A stretch of DNA of 64,000 bases from Prunus persica (GCF_000346465.2 NC_034015.1:18461510-18525509); one strand, 5' to 3'. Counted from the stretch's first letter, positions 48,655-59,563 are shown. Program-made: numbers and translations. Notes: generated by a model from the letters alone, not told the origin.

Positions 48655-49492
48655 TGCTCAGTTTGGCTTGACCGTATTGCCGTCTATTGGCCTGGCCATT
48701 ACTTCTGGCACTCAACCATCCTAACCTGTTCTTTAGTTTCAACCTTCAAATTTCCCAACACAAATTATACATAGGGACTCATAAGTTTCTCAAATATTGT
48801 TGTTAATGTCCAAGGTTTCTGATTAAAACAGGGAAGTACCTTGGAAATTTTGCCAGGAAAAGTAACAACACGCATGCTGGGAAGAAGAACACCCAGTTTA
48901 AATGCAACAAAAGGGGTGTCAAGTTTACCATAGGCCATTGTGGTTTCCTGGTTGCTCACCTCCAGAGTGGCTTGATGGCAGGTCAGAATTACTTATTAAT
49001 TAAATTCTTCAATTTGACTGTCTTTCACATCACCCCTCCTATATTTTCAGCACATATCTATCTCTCTGCTTTCATTCTAAGAACTTCTCATGGTTTAAGG
49101 CTGGTGAAAGAGAATACTTTGCAGACCCCGGAACCTCGTTTGTGTGGCAGTTAGCATTGAGCCTAAGTTTCCTCAACAAAAGAAAAAAAAAACCAAAACC
49201 AGATGTTGGGTACCCTGGTGTGCTCTGAAGAGGGCCTCCTGCTGAGCCTGTGATGGTGTTGATAAGAAGGGATATTAAAAATGGTCGTCTTGCAATGGTG
49301 GCCTTTGTAGGGTTCTTGTTCCAAGCTATTTATTATACAGGGAAAGATCCCATTGAGAATTTGATGGCTCATATTGCAGATCCTGGTCACTGCAACAGTA
49401 TTGATGCTGTGCGCTTGAAGACTCGTGGAATGCTTTGTAATTCGAACACCAAACAGCTTGCATACATCTCTAATCTCTGCATTATGGGATAA
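48655..49492 (+). pseudogene. Decayed LHCA6 (photosystem I antenna protein)
   Basis: This matches the intact LHCA6 at 59564-60789 in order but is broken many times. The initiator is destroyed (ATGGCC has become ATTGGCC), a ~22-base piece of exon 2 is missing after GTGTCAAG, exon 3 and the first part of exon 4 are deleted, and a further deletion removes the [10 protein letters not shown] region. Recognisable pieces include the exon 2 end (CTCACCTCCAGAGTGGCTTG at ~48955), AGAGAATACTTTGCAGACCC (~49109) and the 3' end AGATCCTGGTCACTGCAAC. About 205 bases of proximal promoter present upstream of the intact gene (59329-59533) are absent here. Confidence 0.92.
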
Positions 49493-49792
49493 TCACCTTG
49501 TCAAAAATCAGGAGGGCCTTCAGCTCCACACAAGCAGGTTCTCCACCGTCACACCAGACATCTCACTGCCTGTTCATACGCCAGCACTGTTGCATTTCAG
49601 CCAAAGGGTAACTTTGAGTTACTGCCTGACAGACATAAGAACGACACACACAAGGGCGCTGAATGGCGCCCCCCAATTTTAATGATTAATACGTAACAGG
49701 ATACAACGACCAAGTAGTCTCTGTTACAACTTCAAGATGGCAATATACATGCAAACACAATGAAGGCAATTTTGCATACAAGAAAATAAGTT

Positions 49793-49823
<31 letters not shown>

Positions 49824-50509
49824 AGACACACACGAAACCACAAATAACAATTAACAAGTTACTAGGATGTAGATGACATTTGATATACATTTTAAGTTAA
49901 TTCTTTCTGCTCCAAGTGGTCTGGTTTCCATACTGAAGCAACCCGTCCCATGCAGCATCTAGACAAAGCAAAACCAAATAGCATGGCTAGCCTTTATAAT
50001 AATCATCATCTCTCGAACACACAATTGACTTCTCCCTGTTCATCGATCAAACCTGTTTAGTTGGTTAACAAAACTCCAAAACCTATTAATTGAAGCATTT
50101 CTGATTCTGAACGTGGTGTAAACTGCACACTTCACTTTCACTTTATATCTTTAGTGTCACCCAATATCTTTTTTAGTGAACCGGAGCATTTAAATAATAT
50201 TTATAAGCTCATCTGCAACGGATAAATAAAGAGAATGGAAACCCATGCAAAATATAACAGTACCAGAATAGCATTATTCAGCACATCAAACATAAAGTTG
50301 GGGGAAAAAACCCCGAGTAGGATAAACTTACCAGGATCCATTCCATCAGTATTTGGAGCTTCAACTACGTGAGCCAAAATCGTAACATTTCTTACCGTAA
50401 CATTTTTGCAGTCATATGGATGAAGTGTACAACTTAGACCTGCATAATAGTGTCCATAAGATAAGAGTGCACTGAATACACCGACCTTCTGATTGACACA
50501 CCAAGTATG

Positions 50510-51193
50510 TGTTATAAAAAAATAATAGTTTTCCTCTTTCCGTAAAGCCAAATACAAAATATTTATATTATAAATAACTTATAAACAAATTGGAAACTTT
50601 TGAAGGTATAATAAAATTGAAGAAAACAAAATAATAGGTAAGTAAAAGGAAAATAAATAATAAGTAAGAAAGTGAGTTTGGTACGGTGAAGCACGTCAAA
50701 GACGTTGTCCTAAAGCCTTTGTAGCCTCCCTACGTGCAGGTACTGACGGTCTACAAGACTCCAAGATACGACCCCTTATACACAAACTCAAGATCCGCTA
50801 TGAGCACGTTCACAGACAGATATAGGTATCCAAGTCACATAACCATTGCCCAAAATAATAATAATAAAGTACAGAATATATGTAAAAGTAGAAAAGGAGA
50901 GAATTAGAATGTGTATGTGATATTCTGATAGTGTATTGTATATATCGTGTGTGTTATTATGTGTCATTGTGTGTATCAAATGTGAAGGAGGAGTGGCCTT
51001 TTATAGGCATCTAAAAACATGTAACCTTCACCAACCATAAAAGTTCACCAACCAAAAAATTAAGGCTTTCACCAACCAGAAATAAAACTTGAATATTAAA
51101 TATATATAACCCCCACAATAAATAAAATAAAACAGCCAAAATAATTAAATAAATAAAACGGTTAAATTTTTAAAACCTTTTAAAATTCCAACA
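50510..51193 (-). mobile_element. Solo LTR of an LTR retrotransposon
   Basis: The 684-bp insertion starts TGTTATAAAA and ends TTCCAACA, the TG..CA ends of an LTR, and is flanked by the 5-base duplication GTATG (50505-50509 and 51194-51198). The intact polygalacturonase intron has the empty site with a single GTATG at 36651-36655, which proves insertion. On the minus strand the LTR begins TGTTGGAATT and carries a TATA box (CCTATAAAAGG at about 50995-51006), so it reads right to left. No internal retrotransposon sequence remains, meaning the two LTRs recombined. Confidence 0.92.
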
Positions 51194-51765
51194 GTATGCA
51201 AATTATAAAAACCAGCCACAACATGTTACTCTTGTAGTAAGAGGCTCTGAAAGATTTATAGGCTTGAAGGCTATGTGATAATATAATGGACAATTAGAAT
51301 CATCGACTTCCCTAGAATACATGATGGCCAAGTGGACAACAAGAAATGAAATGAAGGCAACTTCCTGCCTCTGGTATTTCAATCACGATAGAGTAATACG
51401 CTTTGTCAATCCATTTTTTATATAAAAATCATTTGTCAATTCTTTCATTGTCTTTGCCATATAAATTGTCAGGATCAACTTGGTACAGCCGAAGACCTCA
51501 GTGAAAATCTAAACGGACCAAATTAAGTAATGTTAATGAAATGGGAAACTATTAATTAATTTTTTATTTACAAGGTTCGGCAGAAAATCATCATTGACTG
51601 TTACGATAGTAAGATGGCTAATTCGCGTAATCTTTCTTGATTTTCACAAATGTCAACATATGCTTATATTCATGTATAACGGCTATAATAACCATTTGAA
51701 GGAAATGGAGGCATCAAAGGAGTATGCATCAGCAGAAATAACTGTACTGATGTGCAGGTTTTGTG

Positions 51766-51768
<3 letters not shown>

Positions 51769-51838
<70 letters not shown>
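51769..51838 (+). repeat. (GA)n microsatellite, ~35 units
   Basis: A pure GA run in the decayed polygalacturonase intron. The counterpart in the intact gene (37491-37570) is a GT run joined to a shorter GA run. Confidence 0.97.
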
Positions 51839-51840
<2 letters not shown>

Positions 51841-52824
51841 CATGGAAGGATCTAAAGAATATTAGCAAAGCCACGTAGACTACAACTTATTTTTTGAGTG
51901 AAAATAAGACTTTTTATATGCTAATTAATTTGAATGAATCAATAACATTATGGCAGTATGTGTATTTGTGTGTAAGAGCTCCAAAGCTTGATTCCTTGTA
52001 GCCTTAGATGGTCAGGTGATGCACCGCATAAGTCTGGTTCAAGTCAAATTCTCATCTAAGGATATAAACATATACCTCGTCTATTCTAGAGATCGAGGCG
52101 CTGGATAAGCAGTCATATCATCTACCATGTGACCGTTGCTTATTTGACAAATCCTATGCTTATTACAGGAACCTAGACTGGAAAGTCACAACAGTAGAAT
52201 TTGATAGCCTAATACTAACAAATCTAGAGCAGCATTCCAGGTTGTCTCCATGTTTTAGTCGGAAATAAAACAAATGGTGGTAGGCAAAAGCTAACACAGA
52301 TACAATTAAGAAAGACAAAAGCTAACCTGAATCCCACGAATCTCAGCATCTTCAGCAAGAAAGAGAGTCATTTGACTGTACAACAATGTAAAGCAGTGAT
52401 CTTTTTCACAGATGAACAAGTGGGTTGGGCCAATTTGATGCAGAAAATCGAATGGAGCTGTGGTTGGGGAAGTCGGGGCGTTTGATTTTTGATAGCATGG
52501 AAATTGTGGTGAGACGTTAATGTTGTTGCTGATCAGAGGGTGGGTTTGGTTTGGATTGTGAAATGGGGAAGCTTGAGTGCAATTGAAGGGAAGGGTGTTT
52601 AAGGAGAGGAGGAAAAGTTGGTTCAGATTTGAAAGCTTTGGGTTTTCGGGTCTCTCAGCAACCAGGAAAACAGAGTTTGGAGCTTTGGCTTCGAGAGGTT
52701 GAGTTCTGGGGCAGTGACGCGAGTGACAGTTTAACAGGCAGTCTCGTGGAAATTTCACGGTGCCTGTATCAGGTCGCGCCACGTGTGCAGGAAAGTAACA
52801 TTCACTACCAAATACACATTCAGA

Positions 52825-53190
52825 TTAGGCTTATTTACTATAATACCTCTTAAAATTTTGGTCAAATTTTATTTTACTCCACAAAAGTTAAAATAGCCCA
52901 CTTAACCCCATTATCAAAGTTTTGTATTCTAATTTACTCCATACCGTTATCTCCATTAATAACTCCGACAATTATGATGACGTGGCATGATTATTTTAAT
53001 TTTTTTTACCACAAGTAATGATGTGTCAGATGTGGGCCTCATTTTTTCTGCTTAAGTAGACTAAAATATTAATATAAATAATTAAATAATGTAATTACTT
53101 GTTAATATAAAAAAAAAATCACAAATGGAAAAAAATTAATATTAAAAAAATCTCTTCTTCTCCATCTCTCTCTCTCTCTCTTCTTCTCCG
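52825..53190. other. Unplaced AT-rich segment at a rearrangement junction
   Basis: This lies between the decayed polygalacturonase promoter and a fragment of F-box 3' flank. It has no counterpart in the first unit. The phrases GGCTTATTTACTATAATACC and GACGTGGCATGATT, and a TC run at 53160-53180, look like transposon-derived filler, but no ends could be defined. Confidence 0.4.
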
Positions 53191-53192
53191 TT

Positions 53193-53824
53193 ATCTCAAA
53201 CTCAATGCCATTTCAATGAACAAAAAGAAAGTTTACCAATCGGATATTCCAGAATACATCTAGCAGGGGAGAATCAATGCCATTTCAATGAACAAAAAGA
53301 AAGTTTACCAATCGAGTTCATATGACCGTTGTTTATTTGACAAATCCTATGCTTAATGAAGTAACCTAAATTGGAAAATCACTACACTAGAATTTGACAT
53401 CTTAAAATTTATCAAATCTAGAGCAGTATTAGGTTGTCTTCATGTATATATGTACCAATATGCCGTATATACCAGTGTGCCTTGAGATGTCTACTGCAGC
53501 GGTGTCAAGTCTCCGCTAAATTTAATTGAGTCTTGTGGTGAATTGGAGCACGGAATATTTTTCACTGAAAGAAAATATCCTCTTATATTTTACTTTTGGG
53601 ACATAAGATATAAATCCATAAAATATATCACAGGTGCTACATTATTCCCAGACATGTTCAGTTATGATAATCTATATTATCATCTTTGGGGTAGGATTAT
53701 AAGTATCTTCAGTTGTACTAGAGGCTTGATTTCCTTAAAGACTTGTGGCAATTTAGTTGAAAGACTAGTGTGCAGGTGGACAATTTTTGAAGCAGCAAAA
53801 ACGAGGACATGGCATTTTGATTGA
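53193..53824 (+). pseudogene. Rearranged fragment: F-box 3' flank joined to F-box 1 3' end
   Basis: 53193-53508 copies the region downstream of F-box 2 (about 46517-46840), including one and a half minisatellite units. At 53509 it switches abruptly to F-box 1 from codon position 43393 on (TCTCCGCTAAATTTAATTGA) and runs to the stop at 53824. The last 93 codons are identical to F-box 1. There is no F-box or start, so this is a pseudogene fragment. The joint is what a tandem duplication of 43393-46840 would leave. Confidence 0.88.
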
Positions 53825-54313
53825 TCAAAAGAGAAGTGTGCGCGCACGTGCGAGTAAGTTGGAGTTGCAACTTTGTTGTTGCTTTAATTTCAGCCAAGGG
53901 CTAACTTTGAGTTAGCAGGGATCGATGTAGATGAAATATGATATTGCTATATTCATGTAAATTCCAGAACCAACCATAACATACATGTTACTTGTGTAGC
54001 AAGATGCTTTGATTATGAAGGCTATGCCATATATTGAACATGTTACTTGTGTAACAATTCTGTTATAAAAAAATTCATTAGTTAAATTAAAATCTTGATT
54101 ATTTATTAGGGAAGTAATTGTTTGTTTCCTAGCTAAACACGACTTCCATTCCAACTCGCCTTTGATTTGCTTTCCCTCTAAGAAAAAGGAAAAAAAGAGA
54201 GTAGCCTTTTTCTTTCTTTTTTATATTCCAGTTAGCAAAGGGAGAAGGCTAAAACTTGCGCAATATATAAAAGCACCGAATGATCAACAAATATTCTTAT
54301 TTCTGCACGAAGA

Positions 54314-55998
54314 ATGGCTGGAACTGAGGTGAAGAGAATTTTGGGTAGTTCCTGGCTTGGAAGAAACAGTTTTGTTACAAAGTATGGAGGAAATTTTTTA
54401 ACGGGATGCATCGATGTTCTACTAATTTTGATACCGCATCTTTTAATATTTTCACTGAAAGGTATGTATTGTTGATTTATAACAATTTAATTTACTCAAA
54501 CACGTAACTATATGACATCAAATTGTCTGCGTTTTCCTTATTGTTGAATAATAAAATCTTGTGCTAATAATATTGTTTCCACCATGAGTATTTGGGTATA
54601 ATTCTTATAGAAGTGATATATATATATATATATATATTTGTGATAAGTTTGATAATTTGTATTTAAAGTTGTTACTAAAATTATTTGTTTGAGTGAGTAG
54701 GGTTGCAGAAGTCGAGGGCAAAGAGAATCGAGAAGTCAACCTCAGTGGACATACCCAATGATATCATCTTCGACGTCCTTACAAGATTGCCAACAAACTC
54801 ACTTTGTCACATGCGTTGCGTATCTAAGACCACTTTGCGCATGGTTGATAACCCATATTTTGCTACATTGCACACCCCGCGTCTACTTAATTCGTCTGGT
54901 ACCAACTATGCTGCGGCTGTTGAAGTACCACAACTTATGCTTCTTGCTCAGTCTTGGTCCTCTCGGGCCAAACGTTCAACAGCCTTGCAATCATTGAAAT
55001 ACAGCGGCGAGCACGGCTTGACAAAAAGCAAACATTGGCATGCAAAGATTTTATCAGAGTTTGGTAATTACCAAGTAGATTTTGTTTTCTGTAACTTGGT
55101 TTGCTTTAAACATGAGATAAGGACATTTGGATTATTGCTCAATCCTCTTAGAGGACAAGTTCTAGAGCTCCCAAAGAATCACCTCCTTCCAACCTATGGT
55201 AAAAAGTGGTACGGCATGGGATTTGACAGTATAACTAGCACTCACAAGATTGTTTGTATTTCTCAAATTGACCGATACAGAAACTTGATACGCAAACATC
55301 CTGATATATTGGTGGCTCATGTTTATACATTGGGAGCAAGATCATCATCGTGGCAAGAAATACACCAAGTTCCTCAATGTGAGTTTACTAGCAAGAATGT
55401 ATCTGCATATGGAGACATGCATTGGTTGATTGATCGTGATGTGATTGGAGGAAGCCCGAATTATATTATGTCTTTCGATTTCAAGAAAGATGAATTCGTT
55501 TGGAATCCTTATCCTAATTCATCACAAGGTTTTGTATGTGGTTCGCATGACATGCATTTGCTTAATTTGGGAGGATGTTTGGCCATTGTGTCATCTGGGC
55601 ATTTGTCTGTTGAGATATGGGTGTTAAAAAATTATGAAAAGAAAGAGTGGGTGCTAGATTACAAAATTGACAACAAAATGTTTTTTGGCCACTCTCTTAG
55701 ATCGATTGAGACTTGTGGTGAATGGGAGCACGGCATATTTCTCACTGAAAAATATCCTATAATATTTTATTTTTGGGACATGAGATACAAATCCATGAGA
55801 TACATAAATCATGAAACATTATTACCAGGCATCTTCAGTTATTATCATCTTCCGGGTACTAGGCGGAGTCAATCGAAGCTGAAGCTGAGCATCCTCAGTT
55901 ATACTAAAAGTCTGATTTCCTCAGAGACTTATGGCAATTTGGTTGAAAGACGAGTGTGCAGTGAAACAGCAAAAACGAGGACATGGCAGATTGAATGA
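54314..55998 (+). CDS. F-box protein with hydrophobic N-terminal exon (F-box 3)
   Basis: Exons 54314-54461 and 54701-55998 encode 481 residues, nearly identical to F-box 2 at 44194-45876. The N-terminal exon (MAGTEVKRILGSSWLGRNS, then a hydrophobic stretch ~32-48) is intact with its donor and acceptor. The F-box is at ~67-108 (IPNDIIFDVLTRLP) and the FBA-like region follows. Compared with F-box 2 it lacks one four-codon repeat (12 bases) before the F-box and has about six replacements (such as FSVEI to LSVEI, and CSKTAK to CSETAK). Both copies appear functional, so this is a recent duplicate or is kept similar by gene conversion. Its target is unknown. Confidence 0.85.
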
Positions 55999-56198
55999 TT
56001 GAGGAAATGGCATTTTCATTTGTAGGGAGGGAGAGGACCTGGCATTTTGATTGATTAAAAGGGAAGTGTGCAAATAAGTGGGAGGAGCAATTTTGTAATT
56101 CCAGCATGGGTCATACACTCACAGTCATAGATAGGAGCAGCGCCGGCAGCACATGACAGACTCCTCTATAACGGCTCATTGAATTAACTTCTGCATTA

Positions 56199-56244
56199 GA
56201 GCACTCCCACCTCCTTTTGCCATGGCAAAAGGGGGCCTATGCTC
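56199..56244. mobile_element. 46-bp palindromic MITE remnant, second copy
   Basis: The same palindrome as at 46077-46122, carried by the duplicated block, with CCTTTTGCCATGGCAAAAGG at its centre. It differs from the first copy by an A deleted from the A run and a C added. Confidence 0.5.
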
Positions 56245-56662
56245 CAAAGCTTGATTTCTAGTAGTCTTATGGTATTTACTCCTAATCTGTACTAAAATAT
56301 TTGCTTGATGCTTCATTATTGAAGAACTACAACTGCTACAACTCCTAATCTGTTCTGTACTAAAATATTTGCTTGGTGCTTAATTATTGAAGAACTACAA
56401 CTGCTACAACTCCTAGGCAAACTTCAGATCACAAAGACTTAAAACTATTAAGTTTGCCGTTGCACAACAAACATATAGTCTGCATGTGCACCCCCTTGTC
56501 TGGACTAAGCCCATATTTGTGCAAGTATCATACTAATCACATTGCACATTGTTAAGAAAAAAAGCAGGTTGGAGTAGGCCATAATTTCCAAATGAATGCA
56601 ACTGGATGGAAATGGAAACTTTTAAACAATATCAACAAATATCACATCTTTTAAAGGAAACA

Positions 56663-57591
56663 GATATTCCAGAATACATCTAGCAGGGGTGAATCAATGC
56701 CATTTCAATGAACAAAAAGAAAGTTTACCAATCAGATATTCCAGAATACATCTAGCAGGGGTGAATCAATGCCATCTCAAACTCAATGCCATTTCAATGA
56801 ACAAAAAGAAAGTTTACCAATAGGATATTCCAGAATACATCTAGCAGGGGAGAATCAATGCCATCTCAAACTCAATGCCATTTCAATGAACAAAAAGAAA
56901 CTTTACCAATCGGATATTCCAGAATACATCTAGCAGGGGTGAATCAATGCCATCTCAAACTCAATGCCATTTCAATGAACAAAAAAGAAACTTTACCAAT
57001 CGGATATTCCAGAATACATCTAGCAGGGGAGAATCAATGCCATCTCAAACTCAATGCCATTTCAATGAACAAAAAGAAACTTTACCAATCGGATATTCCA
57101 GAATACATCTAGCAGGGGTGAATCAATGCCATTTCAATGAACAAAAAGAAACTTTACCAATCGGATATTCCAGAATACATCTAGCAGGGGTGAATCAATG
57201 CCATCTCAAACTCAATGCCATTTCAATGAACAAAAAGAAACTTTACCAATCGGATATTCCAGAATACATCTAGCAGGGGAGAATCAATGCCATTTCAATG
57301 AACAAAAAGAAACTTTACCAATTGGATATTCCAGAATACATCTAGCAGGGGTGAATCAATGCCATCTCAAACTCAATGCCATTTCAATGAACAAAAAGAA
57401 ACTTTACCAATCGGATATTCCAGAATACATCTAGCAGGGGAGAATCAATGCCATCTCAAACTCAATGCCATTTCAATGAACAAAAAGAAAGTTTGCCAAT
57501 CGGATATTCCAGAATACATCTAGCAGGGGAGAATCAATGCCATCTCAAACTCAATGCCATTTCAATGAACAAAAAGAAACTTTACCAATCG
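56663..57591 (+). repeat. Expanded minisatellite, 11 units of 89 or 72 bp
   Basis: Units start at 56663, 56735, 56824, 56913, 57003, 57092, 57164, 57253, 57325, 57414 and 57503. Most are 89 bases; the units starting at 56663, 57092 and 57253 are 72 bases because an internal 17-18 base segment is missing. Single-base variants (TGAATC or AGAATC, AAACTT or AAAGTT) define sub-types and show how units spread. The corresponding array in the first unit has two units (46478-46638). Short frames run through it, but 89 is not a multiple of three, so it is not coding. Confidence 0.97.
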
Positions 57592-58063
57592 AGTTCATAT
57601 GACCGTTGTTTATTTGACAAATCCGATGCTTAATGAAGTAACCTAAATTGGAAAATCACTATCAAATCTAGAGCAGTATTAGGTTGTTTTCATGTATATA
57701 TGTACCAATATGCCGTATATACCATATGTACCAGTGTGCCTTGAGATGTCTACTGCAGCGGTGTCAAGTATGTTGGGGGTGGTTCTGGTGGGAAGCAAAA
57801 TCAGCACAGCTAGTTATCAATTGTACCTGGAATCCATCAAGCAAATAATTTAGTTCAGACTTAACAGAGAGTAAAACAGAATAGCACCATATATGTTGAC
57901 AACAAATATGTGATCCAATCAATCAAAGGATAGGGACTACTTTGACTATTATAAGTCTATAATCCTTTTTAATTATCAGTTAATCAAGGTACCCTAAGAC
58001 AAACTTACATATATTAATCAAGAAAATGCAGCAGAATGAAGAAACTTACCAATATTATATTTG

Positions 58064-58548
58064 CTACACATCCAATTTTACAGCATCGAGAATCTGCTGT
58101 AATCCTTTCTGTGCGACAACTGTGGCTACAAAATTTAAAGATAAATAAGAAATCATCAATAACAATAATTAAAACTAAATTATTCAGAAACAACAAAAGG
58201 AAGGGACGAAAATTACCGAAAGGGAGCTTAGGTTTCGGGGAGCTGGTGGGGTTTACGGTGTCTGTGTTAATCTGTGGAACCGTAGCTTCAGAAAAAAATT
58301 CCGAAACCTTTGTCAGTAACCACAGCTCTGCTACAGCAGGAAAGCTCTGATAGAGTTCCTTTCCAGAGTCACTCGTTGAAGTCTTTCCACAAATCTTCCT
58401 TCATTTTGACAATTCCGGTGACGGCAGATTGAAGGCAGATGCTTCGAACAAACAGATGCTTCAATCTGCCCTCACCGGAATTGTCAAAATGAGGAAAGAT
58501 CTGTGGAAAGACTTCAACGAAGACGACTACGCGATTGGATTTGGAGTT
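58064..58548 (-). pseudogene. Decayed gene X, second copy
   Basis: The small second exon (58064-58125) is intact. The first exon survives from the splice donor (58217) for about 125 bases, then jumps over roughly 200 bases to the codons near GAAAGCTCTGATAGA. Its remaining part is present twice in opposite orientations (see the inverted repeat). The ATG end is missing, so no gene X protein can be made. Confidence 0.88.
58373..58520. repeat. Inverted repeat (62-bp arms, 24-bp spacer) built from gene X exon 1
   Basis: Arm 58373-58434 and the reverse complement of 58459-58520 agree at about 58 of 62 positions, both opening TCGTTGAAGTCTTTCCACA. Each arm matches exon 1 of intact gene X (about 47675-47740) at about 85% by eye. 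A transcript would fold into a long hairpin. Confidence 0.9.
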
Positions 58549-58869
58549 TTCTTTCTGTTTTTCTGATAAGGGGCTTTGGATTTTTATAGAGTTTCTATAG
58601 GGTTGGGTTTTCTACTATTTCAGGCCGCCAATTGGGGTGGAATCTCAAGTCCTTAAATGAACCACAAAGACACCAAAAAGAAAAAGAAAAAAAAAAGAGG
58701 CAATATGGGAAGGGCTAAATTGTAAGGAAATATAAAATTATTGGGAAAACAAGTAAATAAAATGAATTATGGGCTCTCTGATAAATTACATACCCTTTTT
58801 GTTTTCAAATTTATAATACCAGGTACCCCAAAAAATGGTATACCAAGGTACCAATTTTAATTCTTAATT

Positions 58870-59240
58870 AGCCTCTTGGCACGCACGGTTTTATTTTCAA
58901 ATTTATAATACCAGTTACCTAAAAAATGGTATACCAAGGTATTGATTTTAATTCTTAACTAGCCTTTTTGCATGCGCTTCTGTGCTTGTGAGAGGTTTTT
59001 TTATAAAAAATTTAAATTTATTTTAGAATTAAAAAAGATAATAGATAGTTGTGTTTCATAAAAATAGGATTCATTATCAGATTTTTTTTTTAATTTTTTA
59101 AATATGAAAAGTGTGAAAATTTACTATTACCCTCATTTAATTAATAATTTCAATTCTTATTGTTTGCATTAACCAAGAGCATTTTATGGTATTTTGAATG
59201 TTTCACCATTATTTGTCTTTTGCTTTATATATATATATTA
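58870..59240 (-). mobile_element. Non-autonomous Helitron, copy 5, with a captured end duplication
   Basis: The core element is 58959-59239; on the minus strand it begins ATATATATATAAAGC and ends AAAAGGCTAG|T. The first unit has the empty site at about 48553-48565 (TTCTTAATT directly followed by AATCTCTAC), so the insertion spans about 58870-59239. To its left, a second Helitron-like 3' end (minus strand: CCAAGAGGCTAA|T) is followed by a diverged repeat of the flanking ~65 bases (ATACCAGTTACC to ATTCTTAAC). The insertion therefore duplicated the adjacent sequence. Confidence 0.75.
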
Positions 59241-59328
59241 ATCTCTACTAAAAAGAACAGGTGGGAAAAAGAAGAATAATAATTTTTAAATTTTGAAGAA
59301 GGCAGAAAAATTATAAAATAAAAGTTCT

Positions 59329-59533
59329 CATTGGCTAATCAATACCTCAAATTTTTACGAGTCTAGGATAGGAACTTATATCTAGAACACGTGCCAACTT
59401 CCCATTGGCTCTTTCTTCTTCTTTTTGTGCCAATTAAGTTATAATTCACCCTATCATGAACTATCCATCTTCCCGGTGAGTAGAAAAACTGTCAAACAAT
59501 TTGCAGGGAACCCAAATTAAGCTATCAAACTCT
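59329..59533 (+). promoter_or_regulatory. Proximal promoter of LHCA6
   Basis: This contains a G-box ACACGTGC (59387-59394), inverted CCAAT boxes (CATTGGCT at ~59329 and CCATTGGCTC at ~59401) and TTATAATTC near 59440, which could serve as TATA. G-box and CCAAT elements are typical of light-controlled nuclear photosynthesis genes. The whole segment is missing from the decayed LHCA6 copy. Confidence 0.55.
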
Positions 59534-59563
59534 GCTCAGTTTGGCTGGACTGTCTTGCCATCT

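Larger units (their letters stand above)
49493..52378 (-). pseudogene. Decayed polygalacturonase, second copy
   Basis: Pieces occur in the same order as the intact gene at 34161-38936: the 3' end and a scrap of exon 5 (49493-49600), no exon 4, part of exon 3 (50331-50428, still encoding PNTDGMDP), a 20-base scrap of exon 2 (~51701-51720), and the last ~53 bases of exon 1 (52325-52377). Promoter-like sequence continues to ~52800. Introns are retained with small deletions, and a solo LTR interrupts the intron that corresponds to intron 2. No product is possible. Confidence 0.92.

Noticed and set aside
52306..52782. 158-codon minus-strand frame
   Set aside because: It spans the decayed polygalacturonase exon 1 end and leader; only the last residues are genuine homologous coding sequence.
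56663..57591. Possible CRISPR-like array because of regular repeats
   Set aside because: The units are contiguous with no unique spacers, and the genome is a plant nuclear one.
56858..57633. Overlapping open frames encoding repeats of MPSQTQCHFNEQK
   Set aside because: They are readings of an 89/72-bp minisatellite. The unit is not a multiple of three, the frame shifts between units, and the first-unit counterpart has only two units.
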